Shown here: one piece after another, positions 25,101-34,268 of the stretch | How positions within the stretch are numbered: the first letter of the stretch is position 1 | Layout: the number at the start of each line of letters is the position of its first letter | Source of the DNA: Datnioides undecimradiatus | Taxonomy: Eukaryota > Chordata > Actinopteri > Lobotiformes > Datnioididae | Length of the DNA stretch: 64,000 bases | Assembly: GCA_008933995.1 (NCBI GenBank) | Contig: WARS01000044.1 | Coordinates: forward strand, 2,128,866-2,192,865 | Direction of reading: 5' to 3' | Notes under the pieces: generated by a model | Told to the model about the DNA's origin: nothing | The model's input: only the letters and a program-made list of their open reading frames with translations | The model's database searches: none | Program-made: the position numbers and the translations under genes

Positions 25101-27927
25101 ATCCTTTTTTTTAATTTTATGGTTTATTGCTTCAAATCTTTCTCCTTGTGCAAGTCTGAGTGTATGTCACCTTCATGTGCTCCTTTCTTCATCCTTCCCC
25201 CTTCGCTCTCATGCCTCTTCTGCCCACCCATACATGTTAATCCTTTCCTCCCTCTCCTCTGCTCTCGTGCTGTTACTTGGAGTGCTTTCGCGTGCTGACT
25301 ACGTGAAGAGCATTTTGTCTTGCAGTACTTAGGCGAGCGTAACAAGAATAAAAGGAGTCCTTTAGCAAGTTTAGTTCTCTCTTGTGTTCAAGTGAAATGA
25401 GATGTTAAAAAAAGGTGGGTGGGCTAAGTCTTGGTTTATTAGTGTAATTTCTGTCTTGTCTTCTGTACGTCCCTCAGACAGACTTTAAGTGTTCTTAAAG
25501 ACATTAACTCTCCATCAACTGTTATGTGTCTTGCACAAAACTCTCTACCCTCCTCCCCAGTCCTCCCTCTCTCCTTCTCCCACTTCTCCCTGGGCATCTT
25601 GTATGACTATTTCAAAGTCCTCCAGCCTGCAGGGACTCAAGTACCTACATCAAATATTAATTTAGCTGACTTCAGTGCAGATGACTCTTCTCTCTCTCTA
25701 TCTTCCAAAGTGCCAGTCTACCCATTATGAGGGGATGTTTCTCTCTAAAAGCTCAGGTTGATGGTGTTTTTGAAGTTTGGAAGAAAGAGCAGTACCTGTG
25801 CAATCTTTTAAGTGCAGGGTACCAGCAGGTAACAGCACTCGGGGCTCAGGAGAGTATACCTTGTGTAAATGCTGCACTAAAGCAAAACTAAAATTGGAAG
25901 TTTGTCCTGATTCTGTAGAGTCTCATTGTATTGTTCACCCACGTCCTGGCAGCTGACTCAGATTAAGACAATTATAGTTGAAGTGATACAAGAATGAAAT
26001 TCAATCCAAGACAACAGTACAGCGTGTTCACGCCACAAGGAGAAACATATGTGCTTGTGTATGGACGCACATGCACACACAAATCAGTCATGCTTTGCAA
26101 TCAGTTAAGCTGAACAGTTGATGGCGTCCCACAAAGCCTGTCCCCTCACAGCTGCTGCACACATCTCTTTCCTCTCCCCTGTGGACCCGTGCCACTGTGC
26201 ACCAGTCTGCCACCGCCAACTGTCTATTTTCAGCAATTAGGATTTGGATTGTGCCATCCAGGCACACGCCAGCCAGACCTCCCCAGTCTGTGCCCATTCA
26301 CTGCCAGTTCAGCTGGGTGCCCACTTTGGCACCAAACTGCAAAAGAACACCAGGCTGGTCCACAGAGGCTGGTGGTGGCGGCAGTGACCAGCGCTTTACA
26401 GACACAGCTGGTGGTTACAGGCCTCCACTGCTGGAGGATTACGCATCACACCGGAGAAGAGAAAAACCCTGAACTTGATCAGCAAAGCTTCTCATTGTAG
26501 GCAGTGTTTGCAAAAGTCTTTTAGCTGCCTGTCTTGTTTAAATAATGAAGTCAAATCAGCTTGTGAGCACCCGCAGCACCTAATTTTAGGTTCCTCTGTG
26601 CTTATCCACTTGGGTGTTGTAGTGTTTTGCTTCAAAAATGGTCATAACAGGTGAATCTTCACCTCTGACACCGTCTCAACAACAAGTAGACATGAAAAGT
26701 ATGAAAACAGGAATATTTGCTGCAGGTGTTTCATCTCTTGTATTTCAGTGTCGATTTTAAGCACCATGGTGTAAAAACAGTTTGTTTGTCACCTTGTAGA
26801 CAGAGCATTTGTTATGTAAATTCAAACATGTTGTATCACCAAATGGCAGGGTTTTTGTTTTTTGTTTTTTTACAATTTAATAATTAAATAATCTCCGGCA
26901 TAGTTGGGTGCTCCCTTACCTCTGCTGAGGACCTGGTACATGTTTAATTACTTTACAGTTAAGTCTCATCTGTGCTACATTTTAGGAAAATAAATATAAA
27001 CAACCTGGATATGCTTTTATGTTTCTGAGTGTGTATATTGTTGCTGAATCATTGTTAAAATGATGAAGGCCAACTGTCTGTTTTATTGCCCATCAAGATC
27101 GCTCCCTCATGCAGAGCATCATGGCCCATCTGTGGATTTTCCTCAAGGCTGTTTTCTTTCTTTTTTCTTTTTTCTTTTATTCCTTGCAGATTTTTTGCCA
27201 TGCTAATTTTCCCTCCTGTTGATGACTCATGCAATCCCATATGATGTCTTATGACAAATGCTGACGTATTTCATAACTCATCTAAATGCATCTCTCTCTC
27301 TGTCTTTATCTTTCTCTCTCTTTTCCTCCCCTCTGTCTTCCCTTTCCTTATATTTTCTTCCAGACAAGTTTTGGTATTGTCGTCTGTCTCCGAACCATAA
27401 AGTCCTGCACTATGGAGATTTGGAGGAGAGCCCTCAGGGTGAAGTGCCGCACGACTCTCTGCAGGACAAACGTGAGTGTCAAGTGAAATCATTTTACCCA
27501 GTGCTGTGACTCAGTATACATACAAATGTGTATTCCTCTACAAGTTCACAATTTCTATCCATTCTGAAGACACACATGGTGTTACATTGTGTGTATGGGC
27601 AATCAGAAGCAACTGACACTGACTGTTGGCTGTAAAACTCGGTGTTAACATCAGTTTAACTTGCAAACTGTCACAGCGACAGATCTGTGAAGAAATTTAA
27701 CTTTTAATCACTTGAATAAACCAGCCACCCATCTGGGATGACACAGTTTTCACAGGGATGTTGTTGTTGTTGTTGTTTTGGTTGTTGTTGTTTTTGTTGT
27801 TGGTGGTGTTATTAATTCACTTCTGTCCTCTCTGCAGTGCCCGTGGCTGATATCAAAGCTGTTATCACCGGCAAAGACTGTCCTCACATGAAGGAGAAGG
27901 GAGCCCTGAAGCAAAACAAGGTGTGTA

Positions 27928-27959
<32 letters not shown>

Positions 27960-30900
27960 CACACACGCACTTGTGCACACACGTGTGTGTCCACGTGCAT
28001 GCGTGTGGGTGGGTGGGTGTGTATCCAGGCGAGAGAATGTGTTTCTGTATGCGTGAGGGTTGCATAACTTGATGTCAGTTATATAAATTTGCTTTGGGAA
28101 ATAACACAACAACTTGCGTCTCAGCGCTCAGCACAGAGAGATGTATTCATCAGTGGCGTTGTGGGGAAAAAAAATCACAGAGTGGTCCTTTAGCTGTGGA
28201 CTCAGATCACACCAGAGCCACCAAAACAGGCTGACGTCTTTTCTTTGTGGTATAAATTTGAGAGTAACACATGGGCGTCCCCTCTGTGCTGCCTTCAGTG
28301 GGATGAAGGAGCCATCTTGTCTGCATCTGTGTACACATCAGCCCTTCCTCTCCTCCACTTTGCCTGTGCAAACCTTCACCCACCTCTACCCATGGGACTC
28401 TGATATATTGGATCTTGGATAAATAGCCTTGAAGACAAAGGAGCACGCCTCCTCCCCGCCTTGTCTCCTTTATTACCTTGTCGATAAGCTCAGGTCTAGG
28501 AGAATGACCTGAGGGGGGTCTGCGGGCCGTCGAGCAGGCCTGTCCCAGCCTTGTGAATGAGAACACAAGCACATTTCATTAGTCACCGTTACAAAGCCGG
28601 CCAAAGTCACCTCTACCTGCATTTGTGGGACACTGAGACAGAGGAGGGAGGGTGTTTTCAGACTGCTTCCAAAATTCCTCCGAACATCGTCATTATGAGC
28701 AGATAAATGCCATTATTTATCGCAGTTTTTTTACACACACATATCTCCTGTAAGCATGTACTCAGGGCTGCACTCACCTCATTTCAGACACCCCCTCTGT
28801 CTGAAGACATGCTTATTATTTGGCAAACAGTTCCTGGTTACTGAAGAACAGGTCTTTGTGCTTCCTGTTCATGCATTTCAGATCACGCAAACAACCGTAC
28901 AATATATGATGAGTGTGGATGAGTACATGTTTTGCTGAACCAAGTTCGATTTGTATGGAACTTCCTCGGCGGGTGCAGATTTGTGTAGCTATATTAAAAT
29001 AATGCTGTGGTGGGGAAAATTAGATTTAATTAAGTGGTATTTTATTGAAATTTCAATAATGGCAGACAAAATGGTGTAAGAACAGGGAGCTGCACTTAAT
29101 TAGCTCATAAACTTAAAAAAACAGTTAAAAAGAGCATTGACAAATTAGCACACTATCCATTTCATTGCATCAAATAAAGAGCAGAAGTTGTGTGTTTGTG
29201 GCCATAAACTTGTACTGCTAACAAAGCTGTAAACGTTCTTTGGGGATTACTCTGGTTTAATATGCATCATACTCGCAGCGATAGTGTTAACATGCTGCTG
29301 TTCACAGAGCTGCTAGCACGGCTATAGACTCTTTTCTGTTGCGTCTTTTAAAGTATTACTGTTCTAAACTTTCTGAAGGATAAAAACTATATATATATAT
29401 AGTTATATATAGTTGCCTAAATGTGTGTTGTTTTAATGTAATTTTTGGCCCTAGTAAATGATTTGAAATCCCTCTATTTCAAAGTATTCTTTTAAGCATC
29501 CTAACATCTTTTCTCCTGATTTAAGACAAAGCCTACCAATGAAGTGCTTCTTTTACGCTCTTCCTCACAAAGAGCACCTAGGCTACAGTCCCAGCCTCTG
29601 ACTGAGTAATTACCCACAGCCTTAGTAAATCTAATTTCACACAAATCACAAGCAAGCATTCAGTGAATGGCTTTCATGTATACAAATCTCTCTCTGGCTC
29701 TCCATGTCCCTGCTCTGTCATCGCACTGTACTCAGTATCTTTCATACAGTAGACCATAGTGGATCTTGAGGAAATAGACCCGAAATCATATCATATTACA
29801 TCATATTCCCAGCCTCCCCAGGCATTTTTCAATATCTAGTATCTGAGGGCATCCCAAGTATTTCTCTCTTTGAATTCTACCTGATACCTGATGAGTTGAT
29901 GTGCAGCTGATGTAACAGAAGGTGACAAGATGTGAGGAGGAGAGGGAGATTGCATTGGTATGACAGCATTGTGTAAGTCTCACCTGTTCATCCTTTTTTT
30001 CCCTTTGCACCCTTTTTTTTCTCTCTCCTCTCCATCTCACCTCCCCCTCTCTGTCACCGTCGGTATCTCCTGCTCTGTCTTTGCACCATTTTCTGCTCTT
30101 CCTCACCCCTCCCTCTCCATCTTTCACTCTGTCCTCTGTCCAGGAGGTGTTAGAGCTGGCCTTCTCTGTCCTCTATGAGTCGGACGAGTATTTAAACTTT
30201 ATTGCTCCTGACAAGCATGAGGTAAGCCAACTGTGTCAACCTTTTCTGTAGTATGCCAGTTTAGTGTATGTGCAGGTGGAGAAGTCAGAAATGTATGTGG
30301 TTCTTTTGACACAGACATTTACAGTGGAATAAAGGTGTGTATCGTCTCTTTTACAGCACTTCTCTGTCACAAAAGTGCAACACGTTAAGATAAGATCAAG
30401 CTAACTGCATAAAAAACTGCCAAAGAAAACCATAATACAATAATTAATACAGTATAGTGTTAGAGTATTGATAATACTGTTATGAGACTTTGAGAATTTT
30501 GAAGTTAAAGTTCAGTTTACATGTGGAGATTTTCACCAAAACACGTGTGTTTCACAAACATGTTTAATGTATTTTAGTCCTCATAAATCACTTGTAAAGC
30601 TTATTTTACTCACTCACTTTAAAATCTTCATGCACTACAGGCTTCTACTTTTTTCTTAAGAAAAATGTATAAAAAATAAAATACTCATGACAGCTACAGT
30701 GAAGCCCTTTCTAGCTGTACGCCCTCACTACTTATTATTATAATTTAATATTGTTATAATAAATCTTTTGCTTTGTGAGGACTTGATCTTGGCAATGAAA
30801 ATACAACACCTTTAAAAGGTTTAACAGGTACAAGATGGGAAAGCAGCTGGTTAGAGCATTCAGAGACATTAAGAATTTGTGAGTGTAAGTGTTGGATGTG

Positions 30901-31868
30901 ATAATAAAATCACTCACCACGTAGGTATCGCTTTATATTGTGACATCAAAAATTATCTTGAAATTCTTGTGAGAAAAAAATCAATTTTTCCATAAAACAC
31001 TTCTCCCCATTGATTTGCCAACACTGTCCATTGTGCCCTAATGCACTATTGAAGGCTCCCATGGTGTAAATGGTACAGAAAAATCTGTGACAGCAGACAC
31101 ATTTATAATGTCTGACGGTGTATTTGTCATCATCACCCAGCAGTGTTTGACTGTTGCATTCAGTTTAGACTGGACGTGACTTGCACCTAGACACTTAAAA
31201 TAGCTCTGCTTAAACATCTAATGCTGACAACCAGTAGAAGTAGAGTGTTCTTGTTTTCCATAGATTCAGATGTAATAGTACACATTGCACACAGACATGA
31301 CTTCCTCTGAGGATAACACATCATTTTCTCTTTGCTTGAATCCAGAAACTTTTCTCTCTCTTTTTTTAGATATTTTTTTAAACATGGAAGTGTGTATTCA
31401 GGACGAGAGAGGAGAAGTTGTCCCTGCTCTATTTCTCCTGAGTCACAGTGTACACAATGTTTCCCCCCTTGGTGGTTAGCTTCTTTTATGCCTGTATGTC
31501 TCTGTAGCAGGAGTAGTTACCAGCTTTACCAGTTTTAAAACATGTCGTGCTTAATTACAGGTTTATAGATTTTGAATTAATTTAGTTTTATGGTTATGAC
31601 TTTAGCTTTTTTCAGCCACTGCTAAGTTGTTTTAACTTTGGATCTGCCTCTGTCCTTGTCTCTGCAGTACTGCGTGTGGACAGATGGTCTAAACGCCCTC
31701 CTGGGTAAGGAGATGACCAGTGATTACACCAAATCCGACATGGACACCCTCCTCTCCATGGAGATGAAGCTCCGCCTCTTGGATCTAGAGAACATCCAGA
31801 TCCCAGAGGCTCCGCCCCCGATTCCCAAAGAACCTAGCAACTATGACTTTGTTTACGACTGTAACTAG
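3323..31868 (+). CDS. elmo1: Engulfment and cell motility protein 1 (ELMO1), C-terminal 293 residues, 5' end outside window
   Basis: ELMO1 binds DOCK1-family proteins, and the complex activates Rac for phagocytosis and migration. Seven coding exons join in phase: 3323-3459, 20343-20506, 23167-23279, 27364-27471, 27838-27920, 30144-30221, 31668-31868. They give 884 nt, which is 293 aa after a split first codon, matching roughly residues 435-727 of the 727-aa human protein. The end of the ELMO domain, the PH domain ([20 protein letters not shown] region) and the C-terminal proline motif APPPIPKEP used for the DOCK SH3 domain are visible. The ending [10 protein letters not shown] separates ELMO1 from ELMO2. 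Some residues are ELMO2-like ([16 protein letters not shown]), so paralogy should be confirmed by tree. All introns are GT-AG. Confidence 0.95.
4274..4313. repeat. Perfect 20-bp tandem duplication
   Basis: The unit GAGGACTAAACAGTTTTTTA occurs at 4274-4293 and again immediately at 4294-4313 with no mismatch. This suggests a recent local slippage event. Confidence 0.9.
7987..8144. repeat. (CA)n and (TG)n tracts in inverted arrangement
   Basis: A CA tract (7987-8020) is followed about 100 bp later by a TG tract (8123-8144). The two are complementary and could pair in single-stranded form. The interval shows nothing else. Confidence 0.85.
8690..9207 (+). promoter_or_regulatory. elmo1: Candidate internal elmo1 promoter and non-coding first exon (short isoform)
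   Basis: Two CCAAT-box cores lie at 8698-8702 (ATTGG, inverted) and 8725-8729 (CCAAT). A transcribed-looking segment follows and ends at 9207 before a strong GTAAGT donor. Spliced to the exon at 20343, it would place the first in-frame ATG at 20346 (MQVVREQ). From there to the stop is 744 nt, or 247 aa. Human ELMO1 has a 247-residue isoform starting at the matching Met. An ATG at 9195 would open a 21-codon upstream ORF that overlaps the main start out of frame. The promoter function is inferred. Confidence 0.45.
9514..9724. repeat. (CA)n and (TG)n(AG)n microsatellites
   Basis: A CA tract (9514-9546) and a compound TG/GAGA tract (9680-9724) flank a 130-bp unique segment, again in mutually complementary orientation. 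They sit just downstream of the candidate alternative first exon. Confidence 0.85.
10361..10585 (+). mobile_element. Dispersed percomorph repeat, non-coding
   Basis: Words seen are GTTAGCTTAGCGTCAAGACT, then ACATGTTATTTATTTCATTT, then CATTATTTCTTGGCCAAG, in the order I know from a very common percomorph interspersed repeat. It has no ORF and is likely a non-autonomous DNA element. Boundaries are approximate. Confidence 0.55.
11179..11196 (+). promoter_or_regulatory. Paired octamer (POU-factor) motifs
   Basis: ATGCAAAT occurs at 11179-11186 and again at 11189-11196. The 10-bp start-to-start spacing is one helical turn. ATGCAAAT is the canonical octamer bound by POU-domain factors. Function here is inferred only. 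Confidence 0.4.
14283..14597. mobile_element. AT-rich dispersed repeat with near-palindromic ends
   Basis: The stretch runs from an ACTAACCATTATTTTTATTA-like start containing ATCGATTAGTC to an end near GATTTCAGCTCTG. This matches the layout of a widespread teleost non-autonomous repeat (GGGCTGCAACTAACGATTAT type). The copy is strongly diverged and non-coding. Confidence 0.5.
19115..19145. repeat. (TG)n microsatellite
   Basis: About 15 TG units in the large elmo1 intron. Another short TG-rich tract lies near 19720-19745. Confidence 0.9.
20343..20506 (+). CDS. elmo1: elmo1 coding exon; start codon of predicted short isoform
   Basis: 164 nt encoding [20 protein letters not shown] and onward to FQSRPI, ending with two bases of a Leu codon before GTGAGT. 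The second codon (20346-20348) is the Met that begins the predicted 247-residue short form. Confidence 0.95.
20507..23166 (+). other. elmo1: elmo1 intron (2.7 kb) with candidate conserved element
   Basis: No exon is seen. The part at about 20930-21300 is unusually complex and repeat-free, with words such as TATGCATTAAATTCAAATT, TCCATTAACGACC and CAATTAATCC. This is the texture of vertebrate conserved non-coding elements. No biochemical role can be read from the sequence alone. Confidence 0.5.
23167..23279 (+). CDS. elmo1: elmo1 coding exon, entry to PH domain
   Basis: 113 nt encoding [20 protein letters not shown] and onward to [10 protein letters not shown]. It starts and ends with one base of a split codon and is followed by a GTGAGA donor. 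Confidence 0.95.
23280..27363 (+). other. elmo1: elmo1 intron (4.1 kb)
   Basis: No recognised exon. A G+C-richer stretch at about 26100-26480 has open reading frames on the + strand but no recognisable product. The acceptor side (27285-27363) is a long TCTCTC-rich polypyrimidine tract. Confidence 0.6.
27364..27471 (+). CDS. elmo1: elmo1 coding exon, PH-domain core
   Basis: 108 nt encoding [20 protein letters not shown] and onward to HDSLQDK, identical to the human protein as I recall it over this segment. Split codons occur at both ends. Confidence 0.95.
27753..27800. repeat. (TTG)n tract next to an acceptor
   Basis: An imperfect GTT/TTG repeat lies just upstream of the elmo1 acceptor at 27837 and adds to its pyrimidine-rich, U-rich context. 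Confidence 0.7.
27838..27920 (+). CDS. elmo1: elmo1 coding exon, PH domain
   Basis: 83 nt encoding [20 protein letters not shown] and onward to GALKQNK. The donor GTGTGT at 27921 is the first part of a TG-rich tract. Confidence 0.95.
27921..28022. repeat. Alternating purine-pyrimidine tract (TG/CG/CA) at an elmo1 donor
   Basis: GTGTGTATGTGTG runs into GCGCGCGTGCACACACGC and CACACACGTGTGTG. The tract begins at the 5' splice site itself. It is Z-DNA-prone and can fold on itself because TG and CA blocks alternate. Confidence 0.8.
28023..30143 (+). other. elmo1: Rest of elmo1 intron with AT-rich palindrome
   Basis: No exon is seen. The segment 28980-29105 holds an 18-bp perfect palindrome (29042-29059, centre GAAATTTC) and several TTAATTAA/TTAATTAG homeodomain words in otherwise complex sequence, making it a candidate regulatory element. 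An ATATAT run lies near 29390-29410. Confidence 0.5.
30144..30221 (+). CDS. elmo1: elmo1 coding exon, end of PH domain
   Basis: 78 nt, phase 0 at both ends. It encodes [20 protein letters not shown] and APDKHE. The YESDEYLNF part differs from mammalian ELMO1 (YDSNCQLNF in my memory of human) and is closer to ELMO2. Confidence 0.95.
30222..31667 (+). other. elmo1: Last elmo1 intron (1.4 kb)
   Basis: AT-rich intron with no recognised feature. Confidence 0.6.
31668..31868 (+). CDS. elmo1: elmo1 last coding exon with stop
   Basis: 201 nt encoding [16 protein letters not shown], the helix [20 protein letters not shown], the PxxP motif, and the terminal [10 protein letters not shown] followed by TAG (31866-31868). 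Confidence 0.97.
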   Translation, partial: YCVWTDGLNALLGKEMTSDYTKSDMDTLLSMEMKLRLLDLENIQIPEAPPPIPKEPSNYDFVYDCN

Positions 31869-33190
31869 AAAAACGTCCCCACAAGCCTGAACCCCAAACC
31901 CACCCCAGCACCTACTGTACTCACTGGACCAACCCCCTTTTCTTACAAACTGGAACAAAAAAAACAAACAAATAAAATCGTATAATATAAAAAAATGAAC
32001 TGTGATTGAAAGAAAAAAGGATCTATTGAACTATTTTCCTCTTGCTTCTTCCTAGTACCTGACAAGAGAGAAAATGGTGCATATTGGTAGGTGTGCCACA
32101 CTTGAGTGACTTGGGGTCAATGCAGAGTCATCACGTTGCCATGGAGAGGAGGAACCAGGAAGTATTTGTTGGGCCTGTTGTTGGTCGTTCTGCATCTTCT
32201 TCCTCACTCTCCTCCTGTGTCTGATGTTTTGAAACATTCACTTCTTCTTCTCGGCCGAGGTGCCAGCTGTCGTTTTGCTTGAAGATCGTTGTAGACAAAT
32301 GCTTAGAAATCCTATTTGATTCAGCTTCCTTGTTGTCCTTTTTTTATGTTTATTATTTTTCCTCAGGGCTTTTGAGGGGGATGATGGTTGTATCGTCCAG
32401 AAACAGGGAGGGACGGGCTTTTGTGTTTTGTCGTCTGCTTTCCAGCAGTATTTCCTGTCACATTCTCACTTACAGTATTTGTGGCAGCTAAGTGTTTCCC
32501 AAGAGGCTGAGAGGAAGGTTGAAGTATATTTAAAGATGAATACTTCATGAAAATGGTCTCTTATATCTGCTCTGTCCTGCTACAAATATACTGAAGACTG
32601 TTAGAATAAGTTGATCCTCAAAATCAAGGCACTGTACTACAGTAAAAAGCCTTTCTTTAAATATTCTGATGTTAATGTTATTATCCCACCGCTGCTTATT
32701 GCATATTGTACACAACTACACAGTGGCTTTGCCAAAAACAACCGTAAAAAAAGCATCACCATTGTGAAACACACATACAAACACACACTCGTCTCTCCCT
32801 TATTTTGAGTCTCTCTCGTTGTAATGACTGCTGTACACAACATTCCTAAGCAATATTTGAGCTTGTTTTTGTTTATCATTTGTAAGATGGTCATAATTTA
32901 GTGATTTTAAAGTGTGAATCTGCCAAGTAGTTGGTATTACAAAGAGGATGTTTTGGTTTTGGTCAAGGGAAGTTGTCTTTTTTTTGTGTGTGTTCAGGAC
33001 TATATGGCCACAAAATTGAAAGTTTATGTATTTTTTTAATTTAAAAACAAATCATGGTTGTTATTTCTAGTTTCTATGATTTATATATTTTCCCCCTTCC
33101 TATTTAATACCTTCAAATGTTTTTTTCTTTAGGATTTTTCAAAGCCCCTCAAAACTGCTGTTTACATTAAAGATTTAAGAACCGTAACTG
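31869..33190 (+). terminator. elmo1: elmo1 3' UTR with two candidate poly(A) signals
   Basis: AATAAA at 31971-31976 lies 103 nt after the stop. ATTAAA at 33166-33171 lies about 1.3 kb after it. The segment between is AT-rich and ORF-poor, as expected for a long 3' UTR, so proximal and distal ends are both plausible. Exact cleavage sites cannot be read. Confidence 0.6.
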
Positions 33191-33634
33191 TTCCTCTCTT
33201 CATTCATGAACCACATGTTGTACTTAATCATCATACTGTTGTTTTGATCTACAGGGAAAAGATCAGTCCTCAATTAAGGACAAACAGTTCAATCTGAATT
33301 GTCTTTGTTTACCTTTTTGATCTGGTTTAGTCATAACATAAACATCTGCATGCTCTTTTCTTGTCTTCTACTTATATATTTACTTCAAATGTTTCAGGAT
33401 TTATAACCATCATGAATATACTATGTAATATATATTTGCACAGTTTTTTTAAACTAAAATATATTTCCCTACCAGATAAACCCAAAACCACAGAAATTCA
33501 ACTAAAATTTAAAAAAACTGCAATACCATGAGAAGAAATTCTGAAGAAAAACTTTAAATATTAGAATTATTATTATTAAATTATTATATTATTTTACACT
33601 CCTGTGGTACATGGTCATTTAAATTCTTTGTGCC

Positions 33635-33990
33635 ACTTTCTAATTCTACTCCACTACATTTCAGACAGAAATATAGTTTTTGCTCAACTGCATTTAGTTA
33701 CGAGTAACTTTACAAATTGTTTTCTCCCTACCAAAACATATGGAGAGCTCATGGGAAATGATGTTTGTTCTAAAATAAACTGCTCAACAGTATATACAGG
33801 TGCAGCCAAAACAATTACTTAATCAATAGGTGGATTCACTGCTATAATCATTCGGTGTTTCAGCTTCACATGTGGGTGCATGAACAATTTTCACAATTTA
33901 TTTAAAGCATTTTAATGTGTTAATTGCATTTTCCTGATTTTACTTTTACCTAAGTAAGGAATCTGAATACTTGCACAGTGGTGAAGTTTC
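33635..33990. mobile_element. Dispersed percomorph repeat, non-coding
   Basis: It contains CTACTCCACTACATTTCAGA, then GTTACGAGTAACTTTACAAA, and ends TTTTACCTAAGTAAGGAATC followed by CTGAATACTTGCAC. This is the word order of a common teleost interspersed repeat. It is diverged and has no ORF. Confidence 0.6.
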
Positions 33991-34223
33991 TCCATCATCT
34001 CTCCTCCTCCTCCTTCTTCAGAGACTCCAGGTTACTCTCCTCCTGCCCAGCTTGAACTGCCTGCATGTGTTCCCTGAGCTGCTGTCACTCCGACCACAGC
34101 ACCATAAAATGTGGCACTGGCATCAACAGATCGGATAAAACATAATGACATTAGATGAAATTGCCTCTGTTGTATCAGTTCCTCAGAGCTGTCACAACCG
34201 GCTGCTGTACACAAACACTCTTG

Positions 34224-34268
34224 AATCTCTCATGTATTCAAACTTGAAGCTTGAATACATGAGAGATT
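34224..34268. repeat. Perfect inverted repeat, 18-bp arms, 9-nt loop
   Basis: The arm AATCTCTCATGTATTCAA (34224-34241) is the exact reverse complement of 34251-34268. The loop is ACTTGAAGC. It is intergenic, about 1 kb past the elmo1 3' UTR. Confidence 0.9.

Noticed and set aside
28207-28572. 121-codon minus-strand ORF in an elmo1 intron
   Set aside because: No recognisable domain or splice-supported neighbour. This length is expected by chance in G+C-moderate intron sequence.
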